This document shows, one piece after another, positions 47,036 to 55,939 of a stretch of DNA of 64,000 nucleotides. Position numbers and translations under genes: made by a program. A model generated the notes under the pieces. That model saw only the letters and a program-made list of their open reading frames with translations. It made no database searches and was not told the DNA's origin. The DNA lies in assembly GCF_005508865.1 (NCBI RefSeq), contig NZ_SCOM01000002.1:434001-498000 (forward strand), in the 5' to 3' direction. Each line of letters starts with the position of its first letter. Position 1 is the stretch's first letter. Source of the DNA: Pseudomonas sp. F(2018). GTDB lineage: Bacteria; Pseudomonadota; Gammaproteobacteria; Pseudomonadales; Pseudomonadaceae.

Positions 47036-49312
47036 ATGCCCCGTCGTTTTCTCGCCCCGTTGGCGCTGCTGTGCGCGCCGCTGTTCGCTGCCGAGCCGGT
47101 TTCCTACAGTCGAGACGTCCAGCCGATCCTGACCAACAAATGCGTGGCCTGCCACGCCTGCTACGACTCGCCGTGCCAGCTCAACCTGGGCAGTGGCGAG
47201 GGCGTGCTGCGGGGGGGCAACAAGCTGCCGGTGTACGACGGCGGGCGGACCAAGGCGCAGGCCAGCACGCGGCTGTATTTCGATGCCCAGGGCGAAGCCG
47301 CCTGGCGCGACAAGGGCTTCCATTCGGTGCTCGACCCGCAGGCCGGCCAGGCCGCGCTGCTGGCGCGCATGCTGGAGCTGGGGCGCAGCAATCCGCTGCA
47401 GCCCAATGCCAAGCTGCCGGCCGACCTGGATATTTCCATCGAGCGGGACAACCAGTGCCCGCTGCCCGGCGAGTTCGATGCCTATGCGAAGAAGTTCGCC
47501 CATGCCGGCATGCCTTTCGCCGTCGCTGGGCTCAGCGATGCCGAGTACAGCACCCTGCGGCAATGGCTGAAGGAAGGCGCGCCGGTGGAGGAGCAGGCGC
47601 TGCAGCCGTCCGCCGCCGAGCAGAAGCAATTGGCCGAGTGGGAGGCCTTCCTCAATGCGCCCGGCGCGCGGGAGAGCCTGGTCAACCGCTGGCTGTTTGA
47701 GCACCTGTTCCTCGCCCATCTGTACTTCGAGGGTGGCGAGCCGGGGCATTTCTTCCAGCTGGTGCGCTCGCGCACGCCGAGCGGCCAGCCGATCGACCCG
47801 ATCGCCACCCGCCGGCCCAACGAGGACCCGGGCGCCCAGGTGTACTACCGCCTGTGGCCGATCCAGGGCGTGATCGTGCACAAGACCCATATCACCTATC
47901 CGCTCAGCGCCAAGAAGCTCGCGCGCACCCGCGAGCTGTTCTACGCCGGCGACTGGACGGTGGACGCCGTGCCCGGCTATGGCGCCCAGCGCCGCGCCAA
48001 CCCGTTCGAGACCTTCGCCGCGATTCCGCCCCAGGCGCGCTACCAGTTCATGCTGGATAACGCCGAGTACTTCGTGCGCACCTTCATCCGTGGCCCGGTG
48101 TGCCGTGGGCAGATCGCCACCGACGTGATCCGCGACAACTTCTGGGCGCTGTTCCAGGACCCGCAGCACGACCTTTACATCACCGATGCCGAGTACCGCG
48201 CCCAGGCCACGCCGCTGCTGGCCATGCCCGGACAGTTCGACGAGATCGGCGACCTGCTCGGCCTGTGGAAGGCCTATCGCGACAAGCGCAACGAGTACGA
48301 AGACCTGCGTCGCGGCGCCTATGCCGACGCGCCGGTGCCGGGCTGGTCGACCCTCTGGGCCGGCAACGACAACGCTTTACTCTCGATCTACCGCCACTAT
48401 GACAGCGCCATGGTGCGCAAGGGCCTGATCGGCGAGGTTCCGCAGACCCTGTGGCTGATGGACTACCCGCTGTTCGAGCGCACCTACTATCAACTGGTGG
48501 TCAACTTCGATGTGTTCGGCAATGTCGCCCACCAGGCGCAGACCCGCCTGTACTTCGACCTGATCCGCAACGGCGCCGAGCTGAACTTCCTCCGCCTGTT
48601 GCCGCCGGAGTCGCGCCAGGTCTACTTGGACGACTGGTACCAGGACGGCGGCAAGCTGAAGATGTGGCTGGACTACACCGCTGCCGATCTGGACACCGCC
48701 ACCGGCATCAATCTGCCGGAACAGGGCGCCAAGGGCGCCTTCGCCCAGGCGCTGCTGGCGCGCTACGCCGACCTCAATGCGCGGCCCGACCCGCTCAACC
48801 GCTGCGAGGCTGCCGACTGTCATCGCCCGGGCCTGCCGGCCGAGCTGGAGGATGCCGAGCAGGCCCTGAGTCGCCTGCCTGGGCGACCGGCTGGCGGGCT
48901 CAAGGTGATCGACCAGCTGCCCGAAGCGACTCTGCTAAGGGTCGAGCTGGCCGACGGCAAGCGCGAGGTGTACAGCCTGCTGCGCAACCGAGCGCACAGC
49001 AACGTGGCCTTCATGACCGGCGAATCCCTGCGCTACCAGCCGGGGCTGGATACCCTGACGGTGTATCCGGGCGTGCTGACCAGCTACCCGAACTTCATGT
49101 TCAGCCTGCCGGCGAGCGAGGTGCCGCAGTTCGTCGGTGCCCTGGAACAGGCGCGCGACCCGGCGGCATTCGACAAGCTGGTGCAGCGCTGGGGTATTCG
49201 CCGCAGCCACCCCGAGTTCTGGCGCTACTTCCACGACCTCTCGGCCTATATCCGGGAGACCGAGCCGGTGGAGGCGGGCGTGCTGGACATGAACCGCTAC
49301 CAGAACCTCTGA
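47036..49312 (+). CDS. cti: Fatty acid cis-trans isomerase
   Basis: 758 aa. The signal peptide MPRRFLAPLALLCAPLFA places it in the periplasm. The heme c motif CVACH is at residues 36-40, and the long domain that follows, with ILTNKCVACHACYDSPCQLN, is typical of Cti. It converts cis- to trans-unsaturated fatty acids in membrane lipids as a rapid solvent- and heat-stress response in Pseudomonas. AAGGA precedes the ATG at 47036. It is divergent from metH and ends in a strong terminator. In PAO1 the order metH-tse1-tsi1-cti is recalled; here only the short intergenic space remains. Confidence 0.93.
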   Translation: MPRRFLAPLALLCAPLFAAEPVSYSRDVQPILTNKCVACHACYDSPCQLNLGSGEGVLRGGNKLPVYDGGRTKAQASTRLYFDAQGEAAWRDKGFHSVLDPQAGQAALLARMLELGRSNPLQPNAKLPADLDISIERDNQCPLPGEFDAYAKKFAHAGMPFAVAGLSDAEYSTLRQWLKEGAPVEEQALQPSAAEQKQLAEWEAFLNAPGARESLVNRWLFEHLFLAHLYFEGGEPGHFFQLVRSRTPSGQPIDPIATRRPNEDPGAQVYYRLWPIQGVIVHKTHITYPLSAKKLARTRELFYAGDWTVDAVPGYGAQRRANPFETFAAIPPQARYQFMLDNAEYFVRTFIRGPVCRGQIATDVIRDNFWALFQDPQHDLYITDAEYRAQATPLLAMPGQFDEIGDLLGLWKAYRDKRNEYEDLRRGAYADAPVPGWSTLWAGNDNALLSIYRHYDSAMVRKGLIGEVPQTLWLMDYPLFERTYYQLVVNFDVFGNVAHQAQTRLYFDLIRNGAELNFLRLLPPESRQVYLDDWYQDGGKLKMWLDYTAADLDTATGINLPEQGAKGAFAQALLARYADLNARPDPLNRCEAADCHRPGLPAELEDAEQALSRLPGRPAGGLKVIDQLPEATLLRVELADGKREVYSLLRNRAHSNVAFMTGESLRYQPGLDTLTVYPGVLTSYPNFMFSLPASEVPQFVGALEQARDPAAFDKLVQRWGIRRSHPEFWRYFHDLSAYIRETEPVEAGVLDMNRYQNL

Positions 49313-49323
49313 GCCGGATGAAA

Positions 49324-49347
49324 AAAGCCCGCCGATTGGCGGGCTTT
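49324..49347. terminator. Bidirectional intrinsic terminator
   Basis: AAAGCCCGCC pairs with GGCGGGCTTT around GATT between cti (+) and the OmpK-like gene (-). Confidence 0.9.
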
Positions 49348-49366
49348 CTGTTTCAGGAGCGCATGC

Positions 49367-50155
49367 TCAGAAGTGGCCCTTCAGCAGCAGGCTGATGGCG
49401 CTCTGGTCGGTGCCGCCGAGGATCTCGTCGCCGACATAGCCGTCATCGTCGATGCCGTACTTGTCGCTCCAATAGTCGTACTCGACGCCCACATAGAAGC
49501 GCTTGCCCCAGCCCATGGCCTTGGCCATGTCGTACTTGATCTGCGGGTTGAAGTGCAGGTTGGCGTGGTAGCTGTCGTCGTTGTCCACCACCCAGTCCAT
49601 GAAGCCGTCGATCACCAGGTCGGAGTCGCCCACGGCCACGGTGTAGCTCCAGGCCGGGGTGATCTGCCACACGCCACTGCCGTCGCGCTGGCCGTCGGTC
49701 TCGCGGTAGTAGGTGTTGAGCTGGAAGAAGTCGAAGCCGGGTACGTTCAGGTCGACGGCCGGACCTAGCAGGTAGGAGTCGACATCGTCCTCGCCGAACT
49801 CGTAGGTGGCCGCCAGCAGCACGTCCTTGATCGGGCCGAACGACAGGTCGGCGCCGCTGAGCTTGCCGAACGACAGGCGCGGGCTGATCTCGCCGTAGAA
49901 CGTGTGGCCGTCGCCGGCGCCGTTGGTGGCCTCGGTGTTGTACTTGATACCGTCGACGAAGATGAACAGGTCACCGAAGCTCCAGCCGCTGGCGTGCTCG
50001 AAGGTCAGGGTCTGCTGCCTGGGCGGGTCGACCTTGAAGTCGATGCCGTTGAGGTAGGTCAGGCTGTTGTCCTGCCATTGCAGCAGGTCGGCGGCCAGTG
50101 CCTGGCCGCTGAGAAGGGTGGCGGCCAGGCTCAGGCCGGTGGCGAAACGGGACAT
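49367..50155 (-). CDS. OmpK/Tsx-type nucleoside outer-membrane channel
   Basis: 262 aa. A signal peptide (SRFATGLSLAATLLSGQALA, cleavage near 22) precedes a 12-strand-like beta-barrel: LLQWQDNSLTYLNG, TFEHASGWSFGDLFIFVDGIKY and the final SAISLLLKGHF ending in Phe, as usual for outer-membrane proteins. The family is Tsx-like, binding nucleosides or bases. GGAG precedes the ATG at 50155. It lies 41 bp downstream of the adenine deaminase gene on the same strand, so a purine-uptake role is a fair inference. Confidence 0.85.
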   Translation of the reverse strand: MSRFATGLSLAATLLSGQALAADLLQWQDNSLTYLNGIDFKVDPPRQQTLTFEHASGWSFGDLFIFVDGIKYNTEATNGAGDGHTFYGEISPRLSFGKLSGADLSFGPIKDVLLAATYEFGEDDVDSYLLGPAVDLNVPGFDFFQLNTYYRETDGQRDGSGVWQITPAWSYTVAVGDSDLVIDGFMDWVVDNDDSYHANLHFNPQIKYDMAKAMGWGKRFYVGVEYDYWSDKYGIDDDGYVGDEILGGTDQSAISLLLKGHF

Positions 50156-50196
50156 CTGCAACTCCGAATCTTGACTGGGTAGGCGAAAAAAGCGCG

Positions 50197-51159
<963 letters not shown>

Positions 51160-51205
51160 TCAGGGAAATCGAGTGTGCATTCTAGCGGAGTCGGTGCTGG
51201 GAATT

Positions 51206-51229
51206 ATTCCTACTAAATTACTAGGACTT
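51206..51229 (+). promoter_or_regulatory. Candidate IscR (type 1-like) site upstream of nfuA
   Basis: The imperfect dyad ATTCCTACTAAATTACTAGG with the next bases ACTT, 51206-51229, resembles the IscR type 1 consensus (for example the TTTACTCGGG half). It lies 55 bp before the nfuA start. IscR control of nfuA has been reported in P. aeruginosa as I recall. A TACACT at 51252-51257 could be the -10. Confidence 0.45.
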
Positions 51230-51283
51230 TCTCCCTGCCAGTCGATTGGCGTACACTGGCCCCATGTTTTGCGAGGAGTTGCC

Positions 51284-51868
51284 ATGAGCGCCATCATCAT
51301 TACCGACGCGGCCCACGATTATCTGTCCGATCTGCTGAAGAAGCAGAACACCACCGGCATCGGCATTCGTGTGTTCATCACCCAGCCCGGCACGCCCTAC
51401 GCGGAAACCTGCATCGCCTACTGCAAGCCGGGTGAGCAGAAGGCCGAAGACACCGCCCTGGCGCTGAAGGAATTCACCGCCTGGATCGACGCCGTCAGCG
51501 AGCCGTTCCTGGAAGACGCCGTGGTCGACTATGCCACCGACCGCATGGGCGGCCAGCTGACCATCAAGGCGCCGAACGCCAAGGTGCCGATGGTCAACGA
51601 GGACAGCCCGGTCACCGAGCGCATCAACTACTACCTGCAGACCGAGATCAATCCGGGCCTTGCCAGCCATGGCGGCCAGGTGAGCCTGGTCGACGTGGTC
51701 GAGGAAGGCATCGCCGTGCTGCGCTTCGGCGGCGGCTGCCAGGGTTGCGGTCAGGCCGACTTCACCCTCAAGGAAGGCATCGAGAAGACCCTGCTGGAGC
51801 GCATTCCCGAGCTCAAGGGCGTGCGTGACGTGACCGACCACAGCAACCGCGAGAACGCCTACTACTGA
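51284..51868 (+). CDS. nfuA: Fe-S biogenesis protein NfuA
   Basis: 194 aa. The N-terminal A-type-like domain ([21 protein letters not shown]) is degenerate and the C-terminal NifU domain carries the CxxC of the cluster, [12 protein letters not shown] with Cys152 and Cys155. NfuA delivers 4Fe-4S clusters to client proteins and is needed under oxidative stress. The ATG at 51284 has GAGGAG upstream. It ends near a strong terminator and has an IscR-like site in front. Confidence 0.95.
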   Translation: MSAIIITDAAHDYLSDLLKKQNTTGIGIRVFITQPGTPYAETCIAYCKPGEQKAEDTALALKEFTAWIDAVSEPFLEDAVVDYATDRMGGQLTIKAPNAKVPMVNEDSPVTERINYYLQTEINPGLASHGGQVSLVDVVEEGIAVLRFGGGCQGCGQADFTLKEGIEKTLLERIPELKGVRDVTDHSNRENAYY

Positions 51869-51886
51869 GTGTTCCTCGCTGCTGAG

Positions 51887-51912
51887 AAAAGGCGCCTGCG
51901 GGCGCCTTTTTT
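51887..51912 (+). terminator. Intrinsic terminator of nfuA
   Basis: AAAAGGCGCC pairs with GGCGCCTTTT around TGCG and is followed by further T. It lies 18 bp after the nfuA stop. Confidence 0.9.
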
Positions 51913-51995
51913 GTTGCCCGGGAAATCGCTCCCGCTGCTGTGCCACGCGGCGTCGGGCAAGGCTGGTGCTCCCTCATACTGCAAGGAGCAACACC

Positions 51996-52406
51996 ATGGG
52001 CAAGAGCATCATCGTGCACACCAGCGACCACGGCTGGCTGGATCAGGCCGTGCGTCTGCATCTGATCTACGGCGGTGTGCAGATCGAGGATGACGCCGAT
52101 GTCGGCGTCGGTCCCCACGATCTGGAGCAGCTGGTGGCGCTGATCCACCAGCATCACGGCCATGCCGCCACCCGCCTGCGCACCGTGCTGGGTGTCGGCG
52201 TCGGCCTGTGCCTGTCGGCGATGGGCTTGTGGATGATCCACGAGGCGGTGGCGGACCCGGGGGATACCAAGGAGCTCTGGGTGCTGCTGGCCGGCGGGGT
52301 GTTCATGGCCTTCTTCGGCGGCCTCGGGGTGTTCTACGCCCTCGGTCAGCGCTGGCGTATCAGTTCCAGCAGCGGCGACCGCAACATGACCCTGGGTTCC
52401 GACTGA
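51996..52406 (+). CDS. Two-helix membrane protein of unknown function
   Basis: 136 aa. It has a soluble N-terminal part (KSIIVHTSDHGWLDQAVRLHLIYGGVQIEDDADV) then two hydrophobic helices (about 61-83 and 93-116) and a short polar tail. GCAAGGAG precedes the ATG. It ends 8 bp from the convergent 177-aa membrane protein gene. I do not recognise the family. Confidence 0.65.
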   Translation: MGKSIIVHTSDHGWLDQAVRLHLIYGGVQIEDDADVGVGPHDLEQLVALIHQHHGHAATRLRTVLGVGVGLCLSAMGLWMIHEAVADPGDTKELWVLLAGGVFMAFFGGLGVFYALGQRWRISSSSGDRNMTLGSD

Positions 52407-52414
52407 GCGATCCA

Positions 52415-52948
52415 TCAGCGCCGCGATTCGTCGCCCGCGGCGCTGTCCTCGATCAGGTCCTGCAGCAGGATGAGCAGACCGGCGCACATCAGGAACAGGC
52501 CCCAGTTGAACGAGGCGGTCTGCACATGGCGCAGCAGGCTCATCCACTCCTCGTGCTGTGGCGGTATCCACACCACCGGCAGCATAAAGCCGAGCAGCGC
52601 CACCAGGGCGAAGGACATCAGGCGGATAAAGGGTTGCGGCGGAGCCTGCTGGTTGACGCCGTAGACCACCGTGGCCACCACCAGGATGCTGGCCGCGGCG
52701 GACAGCACCAGGTCCGCCCGACTATGCAGCGCATCGAACAGCACGGCCTCGAACTCGCGCCCCGGCGATGCGCCGTGCTGCAGCGCCAGCAGCGCACCGA
52801 ACAGCTGCACCAGCGCGCCGCCCAGCCAGGGCGCGCGCAACAGCGGGTAGCGGCGCAGCAAGGCCGGCGCCAGCATGGTGTGGTGCCAGAACAGCAGCCA
52901 GCACAGGGTCGTCAGGCCGTACAGCAGGCCAGCCAGCACGGCGAACAT
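52415..52948 (-). CDS. Five-helix membrane protein of the DUF2589 operon
   Basis: 177 aa with about five hydrophobic helices (about 1-20, 44-58, 80-97, 107-125, 146-162), starting FAVLAGLLYGLTTLCWLLFWHH. The start codon directly follows the stop of the 191-aa DUF2589-like gene (TGA ATG), so the two are translationally coupled. The tail DSAAGDESRR is charged. It may be the membrane partner of the DUF2589 proteins. No similarity to a known family is seen. Confidence 0.7.
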   Translation of the reverse strand: MFAVLAGLLYGLTTLCWLLFWHHTMLAPALLRRYPLLRAPWLGGALVQLFGALLALQHGASPGREFEAVLFDALHSRADLVLSAAASILVVATVVYGVNQQAPPQPFIRLMSFALVALLGFMLPVVWIPPQHEEWMSLLRHVQTASFNWGLFLMCAGLLILLQDLIEDSAAGDESRR

Positions 52949-53524
52949 TCAGCTGGCAGGCGCCTCGCCGCCGCTCGATGCCGGCGCCGGAGTCGGTATC
53001 ACCGCAGGTTCGGGCTGGGTGCGGATCGGGCTGATCAGGTTGGTGTATTCCTCCAGCAGGCGGTTGACCGCCTCCGGCGGTTCGCAGGCCTTGAACACCA
53101 TGCTGATGGCGATCTCGTCCGGGTCGCGCTGCTGGCCCTTGCGCTTGTCCTGGCCGAAGGTGACGAAGAAGCGCTCGCTCTGCAGCTCGCCGTTCTGCAG
53201 GTTGTCGCGGGCCTTCTCCAGCTCGGTGCCCTGCATCTTCACCGACAGATCGACCTTCATGCCCGCCAGCGCCAGACCGCGCGGGGCCACCAGGGTGATC
53301 AGCGGGATATTGAGGATATGACCCTCGTCCAGGGCCACCTCGACCATCTTGGCCTTCATCGGCGTGCCCAGGTCGTTGGGGTCGTAGTCGAAGAACTGGT
53401 CGAACAGCTTGATGTACTGCTGGGCGATCACCTGGTGGGTGGCGGCTGCCGCCTGGTGCAGGCCACGGGTGATGTGGCTCAGGTCGCTGGCGGTCATGGG
53501 TTCCTTCTTGGAAAACAGCGCCAT
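52949..53524 (-). CDS. DUF2589-related protein (small)
   Basis: 191 aa. It shares with the 221-aa gene the sequence of the core PLITLVAPRGLALAGMKVDLSVKM, which has the same shape as PLLAAISHPNITVEEGTIDFEL, so the two are probable paralogues. The start is MALFSKKEPMTASDLSHITRGLHQAAAATHQVIAQQYIKLF, a helix of polar character. The C-terminus is Pro-rich (EPAVIPTPAPASSGGEAPAS). AAGGAG precedes the ATG. No signal peptide or membrane helix. Function unknown. Confidence 0.75.
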   Translation of the reverse strand: MALFSKKEPMTASDLSHITRGLHQAAAATHQVIAQQYIKLFDQFFDYDPNDLGTPMKAKMVEVALDEGHILNIPLITLVAPRGLALAGMKVDLSVKMQGTELEKARDNLQNGELQSERFFVTFGQDKRKGQQRDPDEIAISMVFKACEPPEAVNRLLEEYTNLISPIRTQPEPAVIPTPAPASSGGEAPAS

Positions 53525-53555
53525 CGTGGGGCTCCTTGCTTATGCGGGGTGAGGT

Positions 53556-53577
53556 GACCCCGCCTCGCGGCGGGGTC
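53556..53577 (-). other. Strong GNRA-capped hairpin between the DUF2589 genes
   Basis: On the minus strand GACCCCGCC pairs perfectly with GGCGGGGTC around GCGA, a GNRA tetraloop. It lies between the 221-aa stop and the 191-aa start. There is no T-run; it may slow transcript decay or act as a partial terminator. Confidence 0.55.
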
Positions 53578-53588
53578 GGTTGCGCGGC

Positions 53589-54254
53589 TTACTTGCCGTC
53601 TTTCTTGGCGTCGGCGTCCGCCTGGGCCTTGGCCGGGTCGGGCACCAGGCCGTCGGTGGGCAGGGCGTCCTTGCTGGCGGCCTGGGTGTTGGGCAGCATC
53701 ACCGGCTTGGTCGCCGCGTCGGTGAGGAAGTCGATCACCCGCATCAGGGCTTCCGGCGGGTCCTGGCGCGCGATCTTGGTGTGGATTGCATAGCGCGCGC
53801 GGGTGTCGGTCTTGCGGGTCTGGGTCGACTTGTGGCTCACCGAGCCCTTCACCGTGACGCTGAACGGGCCCCAGCCCAGCTTGGCCTCGAAGCTGCCCTG
53901 ACCGGCGGTCTCGCTGGTGTCCTCGGCCATCTGGTTGATGGTCAGCTCGAAGTCGATGGTGCCTTCTTCGACGGTGATGTTCGGGTGACTGATGGCCGCC
54001 AGCAGCGGGATGCGCATCTTCTTGGTCACCGTGCCCTGGTACACCCCGTTCTCATCGACCAACGTCTCGTCATAGTCGAACTGTACGGATACCGCCTTGC
54101 CGTCCTGAATACACACGGTCATCAGGAAGTCGGCGTACGCCTTACTGGCTTGGACCTGGGCGGTGATCATCGCCTGCAGCGGACCGGAGATCATCCGGTC
54201 GAGGGGCAGGGCATTGATAACTGAGCCGATCAGGCCGGTATCTATCTGGGACAT
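53589..54254 (-). CDS. DUF2589-family protein (large)
   Basis: 221 aa. The DUF2589 family pattern is clear: LDRMISGPLQAMITAQVQASKAYADFLMTVCIQDGK near 18-54, then IPLLAAISHPNITVEEGTIDFELTINQM and AKLGWGPFSVTVKGSVSHKSTQT. The C-terminus is Lys/Asp-rich. No signal peptide or membrane helix, so it is probably cytosolic. The family has no settled function. AAGGAG precedes the ATG. It lies 80 bp downstream of the Mor-family regulator gene, on the same strand. Confidence 0.85.
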   Translation of the reverse strand: MSQIDTGLIGSVINALPLDRMISGPLQAMITAQVQASKAYADFLMTVCIQDGKAVSVQFDYDETLVDENGVYQGTVTKKMRIPLLAAISHPNITVEEGTIDFELTINQMAEDTSETAGQGSFEAKLGWGPFSVTVKGSVSHKSTQTRKTDTRARYAIHTKIARQDPPEALMRVIDFLTDAATKPVMLPNTQAASKDALPTDGLVPDPAKAQADADAKKDGK

Positions 54255-54334
54255 GTGTCAATCTCCTTATAATTTGCGCGAAATGCGCAATTCCAGGCTA
54301 TGACTGCGTTGGCCTCGAATTCAGTGGGAACTAC

Positions 54335-54718
54335 TTACCGGTGTGTCTCGTGTTCCTGGCGCCGGATGTTGCCGATCTGGCGCAGGCTGAGGCCGTACTT
54401 GTCGGCCAGGGCGCTGCGCGAGAGGCCATCGCAGCTTTCCTGGAAGATCTGCTGGTTGCGGATCTGACGGCTGAAGTGATCGGCCTTGGGCACTTCGATG
54501 GACAGGCCGGCGTAACGCTGGATCAGGGCGGAAAGGGCTTCCGGGGGAAGGATCAGGGTGAGAGTCGAGCGGGCGGGGTACTTGGGGATGTATTTGGGTC
54601 GGCCACCGAAACAGCAGGTCAGCCGGTAGGCGTTCTCCAGGCCGACGCATTCGATCAGTTCTTGCAGCGAGTGTGGCAGTTGCCTGACATCGACCTGCTT
54701 GAGGTCATTTTCGTCCAT
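54335..54718 (-). CDS. Mor-type transcriptional activator
   Basis: 127 aa. The motif CCFGGRPKYIPKYP near 36-49 and the C-terminal helix-turn-helix SRSALADKYGLSLRQIGNIRRQE (about 100-122) are typical of the Mor/C family of phage Mu activators. No phage genes lie nearby, so it is either a phage relic or a domesticated regulator of the DUF2589 cluster. It is divergent from the muramidase gene; two short inverted repeats lie between them. AAGGAG precedes the ATG. Confidence 0.82.
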   Translation of the reverse strand: MDENDLKQVDVRQLPHSLQELIECVGLENAYRLTCCFGGRPKYIPKYPARSTLTLILPPEALSALIQRYAGLSIEVPKADHFSRQIRNQQIFQESCDGLSRSALADKYGLSLRQIGNIRRQEHETHR

Positions 54719-54785
54719 GGTCGTGCTCCTTGTTGGTCTTGTGGACTTACAAGGATGCTAGGGATGCTCTGGCCTGGGGTTTAAT

Positions 54786-54813
54786 GGGGAAATTTGTCCC
54801 CTGATTGGTCAGG
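54786..54813. promoter_or_regulatory. Adjacent inverted repeats between Mor-type gene and muramidase
   Basis: GGGGA (54786-54790) pairs with TCCCC (54797-54801), and CCTGA (54800-54804) pairs with TCAGG (54809-54813). The two dyads sit in the divergent region, as expected for a Mor-type binding site. The arms are short, so this is tentative. Confidence 0.35.
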
Positions 54814-54883
54814 AAATTGTTCAAGCTGATGTTTCGCCGGAGCGGGTGATGGACTGCGGTTCCCTCAACCAAGGAGAACCACC

Positions 54884-55435
54884 ATGTCCGGCTATGCCAT
54901 CGACTTCAGTTTCATCGCCCGCCTCGAAGGCGGCCCGGCCACCCGCGGCTACGTGCCGGACGCCGCCAACAGCCGCAGTGGAGTGACCATCGCCACCGGT
55001 TTCGATCTCGGCCAGCGCCATCTGGCGGATCTGCAGAGACTGGGCCTGGAGGCCGGGCTGGTGCAGCGCCTGAGCCCCTACCTGGGGCTGATCGGCCAGC
55101 AGGCGGCGGCGTGCCTTGCGCGCCAGCCACTGACGGTCAGCGCGGCCGAGGCCGAGGCCATCGACGAGGCCTTCAAGCTGCCCTTCGTCGACCGCCTGTC
55201 AGCCGCCTTCACCAAGGCTGGCGGTGGCGATTTCGCCGCGCTGCCAGGCGCCGCGCAGACGGTGATTGCCTCGGTGGCCTTCCAGTACGGTGACCTGGCC
55301 TCGCGCACGCCGAACTTCTGGCGACAGGTGGTGGCCCACGACTGGTCCACCGCCTGCGCCAATCTGGCCAACTTCGGCGATCGCTATCCGACCCGGCGCA
55401 AACAGGAGGCGCAACTGCTCGGCAGCCTGTTGTGA
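54884..55435 (+). CDS. Pesticin-fold muramidase
   Basis: 183 aa with no signal peptide. The pesticin C-terminal-domain pattern is visible: RLEGGPATRGYVP and SGVTIATGFDLGQ with Glu15, Thr35 and Asp41 as probable catalytic set (T4-lysozyme-like), then FQYGDLASRTPNFWRQVV and YPTRRKQEAQLL at the C-terminal end. It should cleave peptidoglycan between MurNAc and GlcNAc. Delivery without a signal peptide suggests phage lysis, type VI secretion or self-lysis release. AAGGAG precedes the ATG. It is convergent with a small Sec-exported protein gene. Confidence 0.85.
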   Translation: MSGYAIDFSFIARLEGGPATRGYVPDAANSRSGVTIATGFDLGQRHLADLQRLGLEAGLVQRLSPYLGLIGQQAAACLARQPLTVSAAEAEAIDEAFKLPFVDRLSAAFTKAGGGDFAALPGAAQTVIASVAFQYGDLASRTPNFWRQVVAHDWSTACANLANFGDRYPTRRKQEAQLLGSLL

Positions 55436-55475
55436 GTTGAGCTCCGGGGCGCGGCCGCGGCTGCGCCCCGGGCTT

Positions 55476-55925
55476 TCAGCGGCAGGGGTAGGTGAGCAGC
55501 AGGCTGGCGCCGAACAGCTGCTCGGGCTGCGGCTCGTCCGGCACGCTGCGCCAGTCCACGCGCAGGCAGATCGCGGTGAGGTTCTGCGCGCCTTCCACGC
55601 CCGTGACTTGCGGCGCGAAGTCGCGCCGGTACAGGGCCAGGGTCGATTGCTCGGGCGTGACGCTGTCGGCCTGGCCCAGGGTCTCGCGCACTCTGTCGGG
55701 GATGCTGGTCATGGGCAGGGTGAAGCGCGCCTGCGCGCCATCGGGCCGGAAGTAGCCGGCATCGCGGCTGCGTTTCCACAGCTGCTGCCAATGGCTGTTG
55801 CCGGCGGTGTCGGCCAGGGTGGCGGAGAGTTCGCGCAGGCGCCGCTCGGGCAGCTGCCCGGTCTGCAGGGCCTGGGCGCTGGTGACGGACAGGGCGAGGG
55901 CACAGCACAGGGTGCGAATAAGCAT
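55476..55925 (-). CDS. Small Sec-exported protein, candidate immunity or partner protein
   Basis: 149 aa. The signal peptide LIRTLCCALALSVTSAQA is clear. The mature domain contains WQQLWKRSRDAGYFRPDGAQARFTLPMTSIPDRV and a single Cys near the C-terminus (LLLTYPCR) with another in TAICLRVDW, possibly a disulfide. No known family. AAGGAGTCACC precedes the ATG, the same ribosome context as the zincin-like gene 14 bp upstream, so they are cotranscribed. It lies convergent with the muramidase gene, which makes a periplasmic immunity role thinkable. Confidence 0.65.
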   Translation of the reverse strand: MLIRTLCCALALSVTSAQALQTGQLPERRLRELSATLADTAGNSHWQQLWKRSRDAGYFRPDGAQARFTLPMTSIPDRVRETLGQADSVTPEQSTLALYRRDFAPQVTGVEGAQNLTAICLRVDWRSVPDEPQPEQLFGASLLLTYPCR

Positions 55926-55939
55926 GGTGACTCCTTGTC

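Noticed and set aside
51999..52406. Prophage in the 52-56 kb region because of the Mor-type gene and muramidase
   Set aside because: No capsid, tail, terminase, integrase, holin or attachment site is seen; these are two isolated phage-like proteins only.
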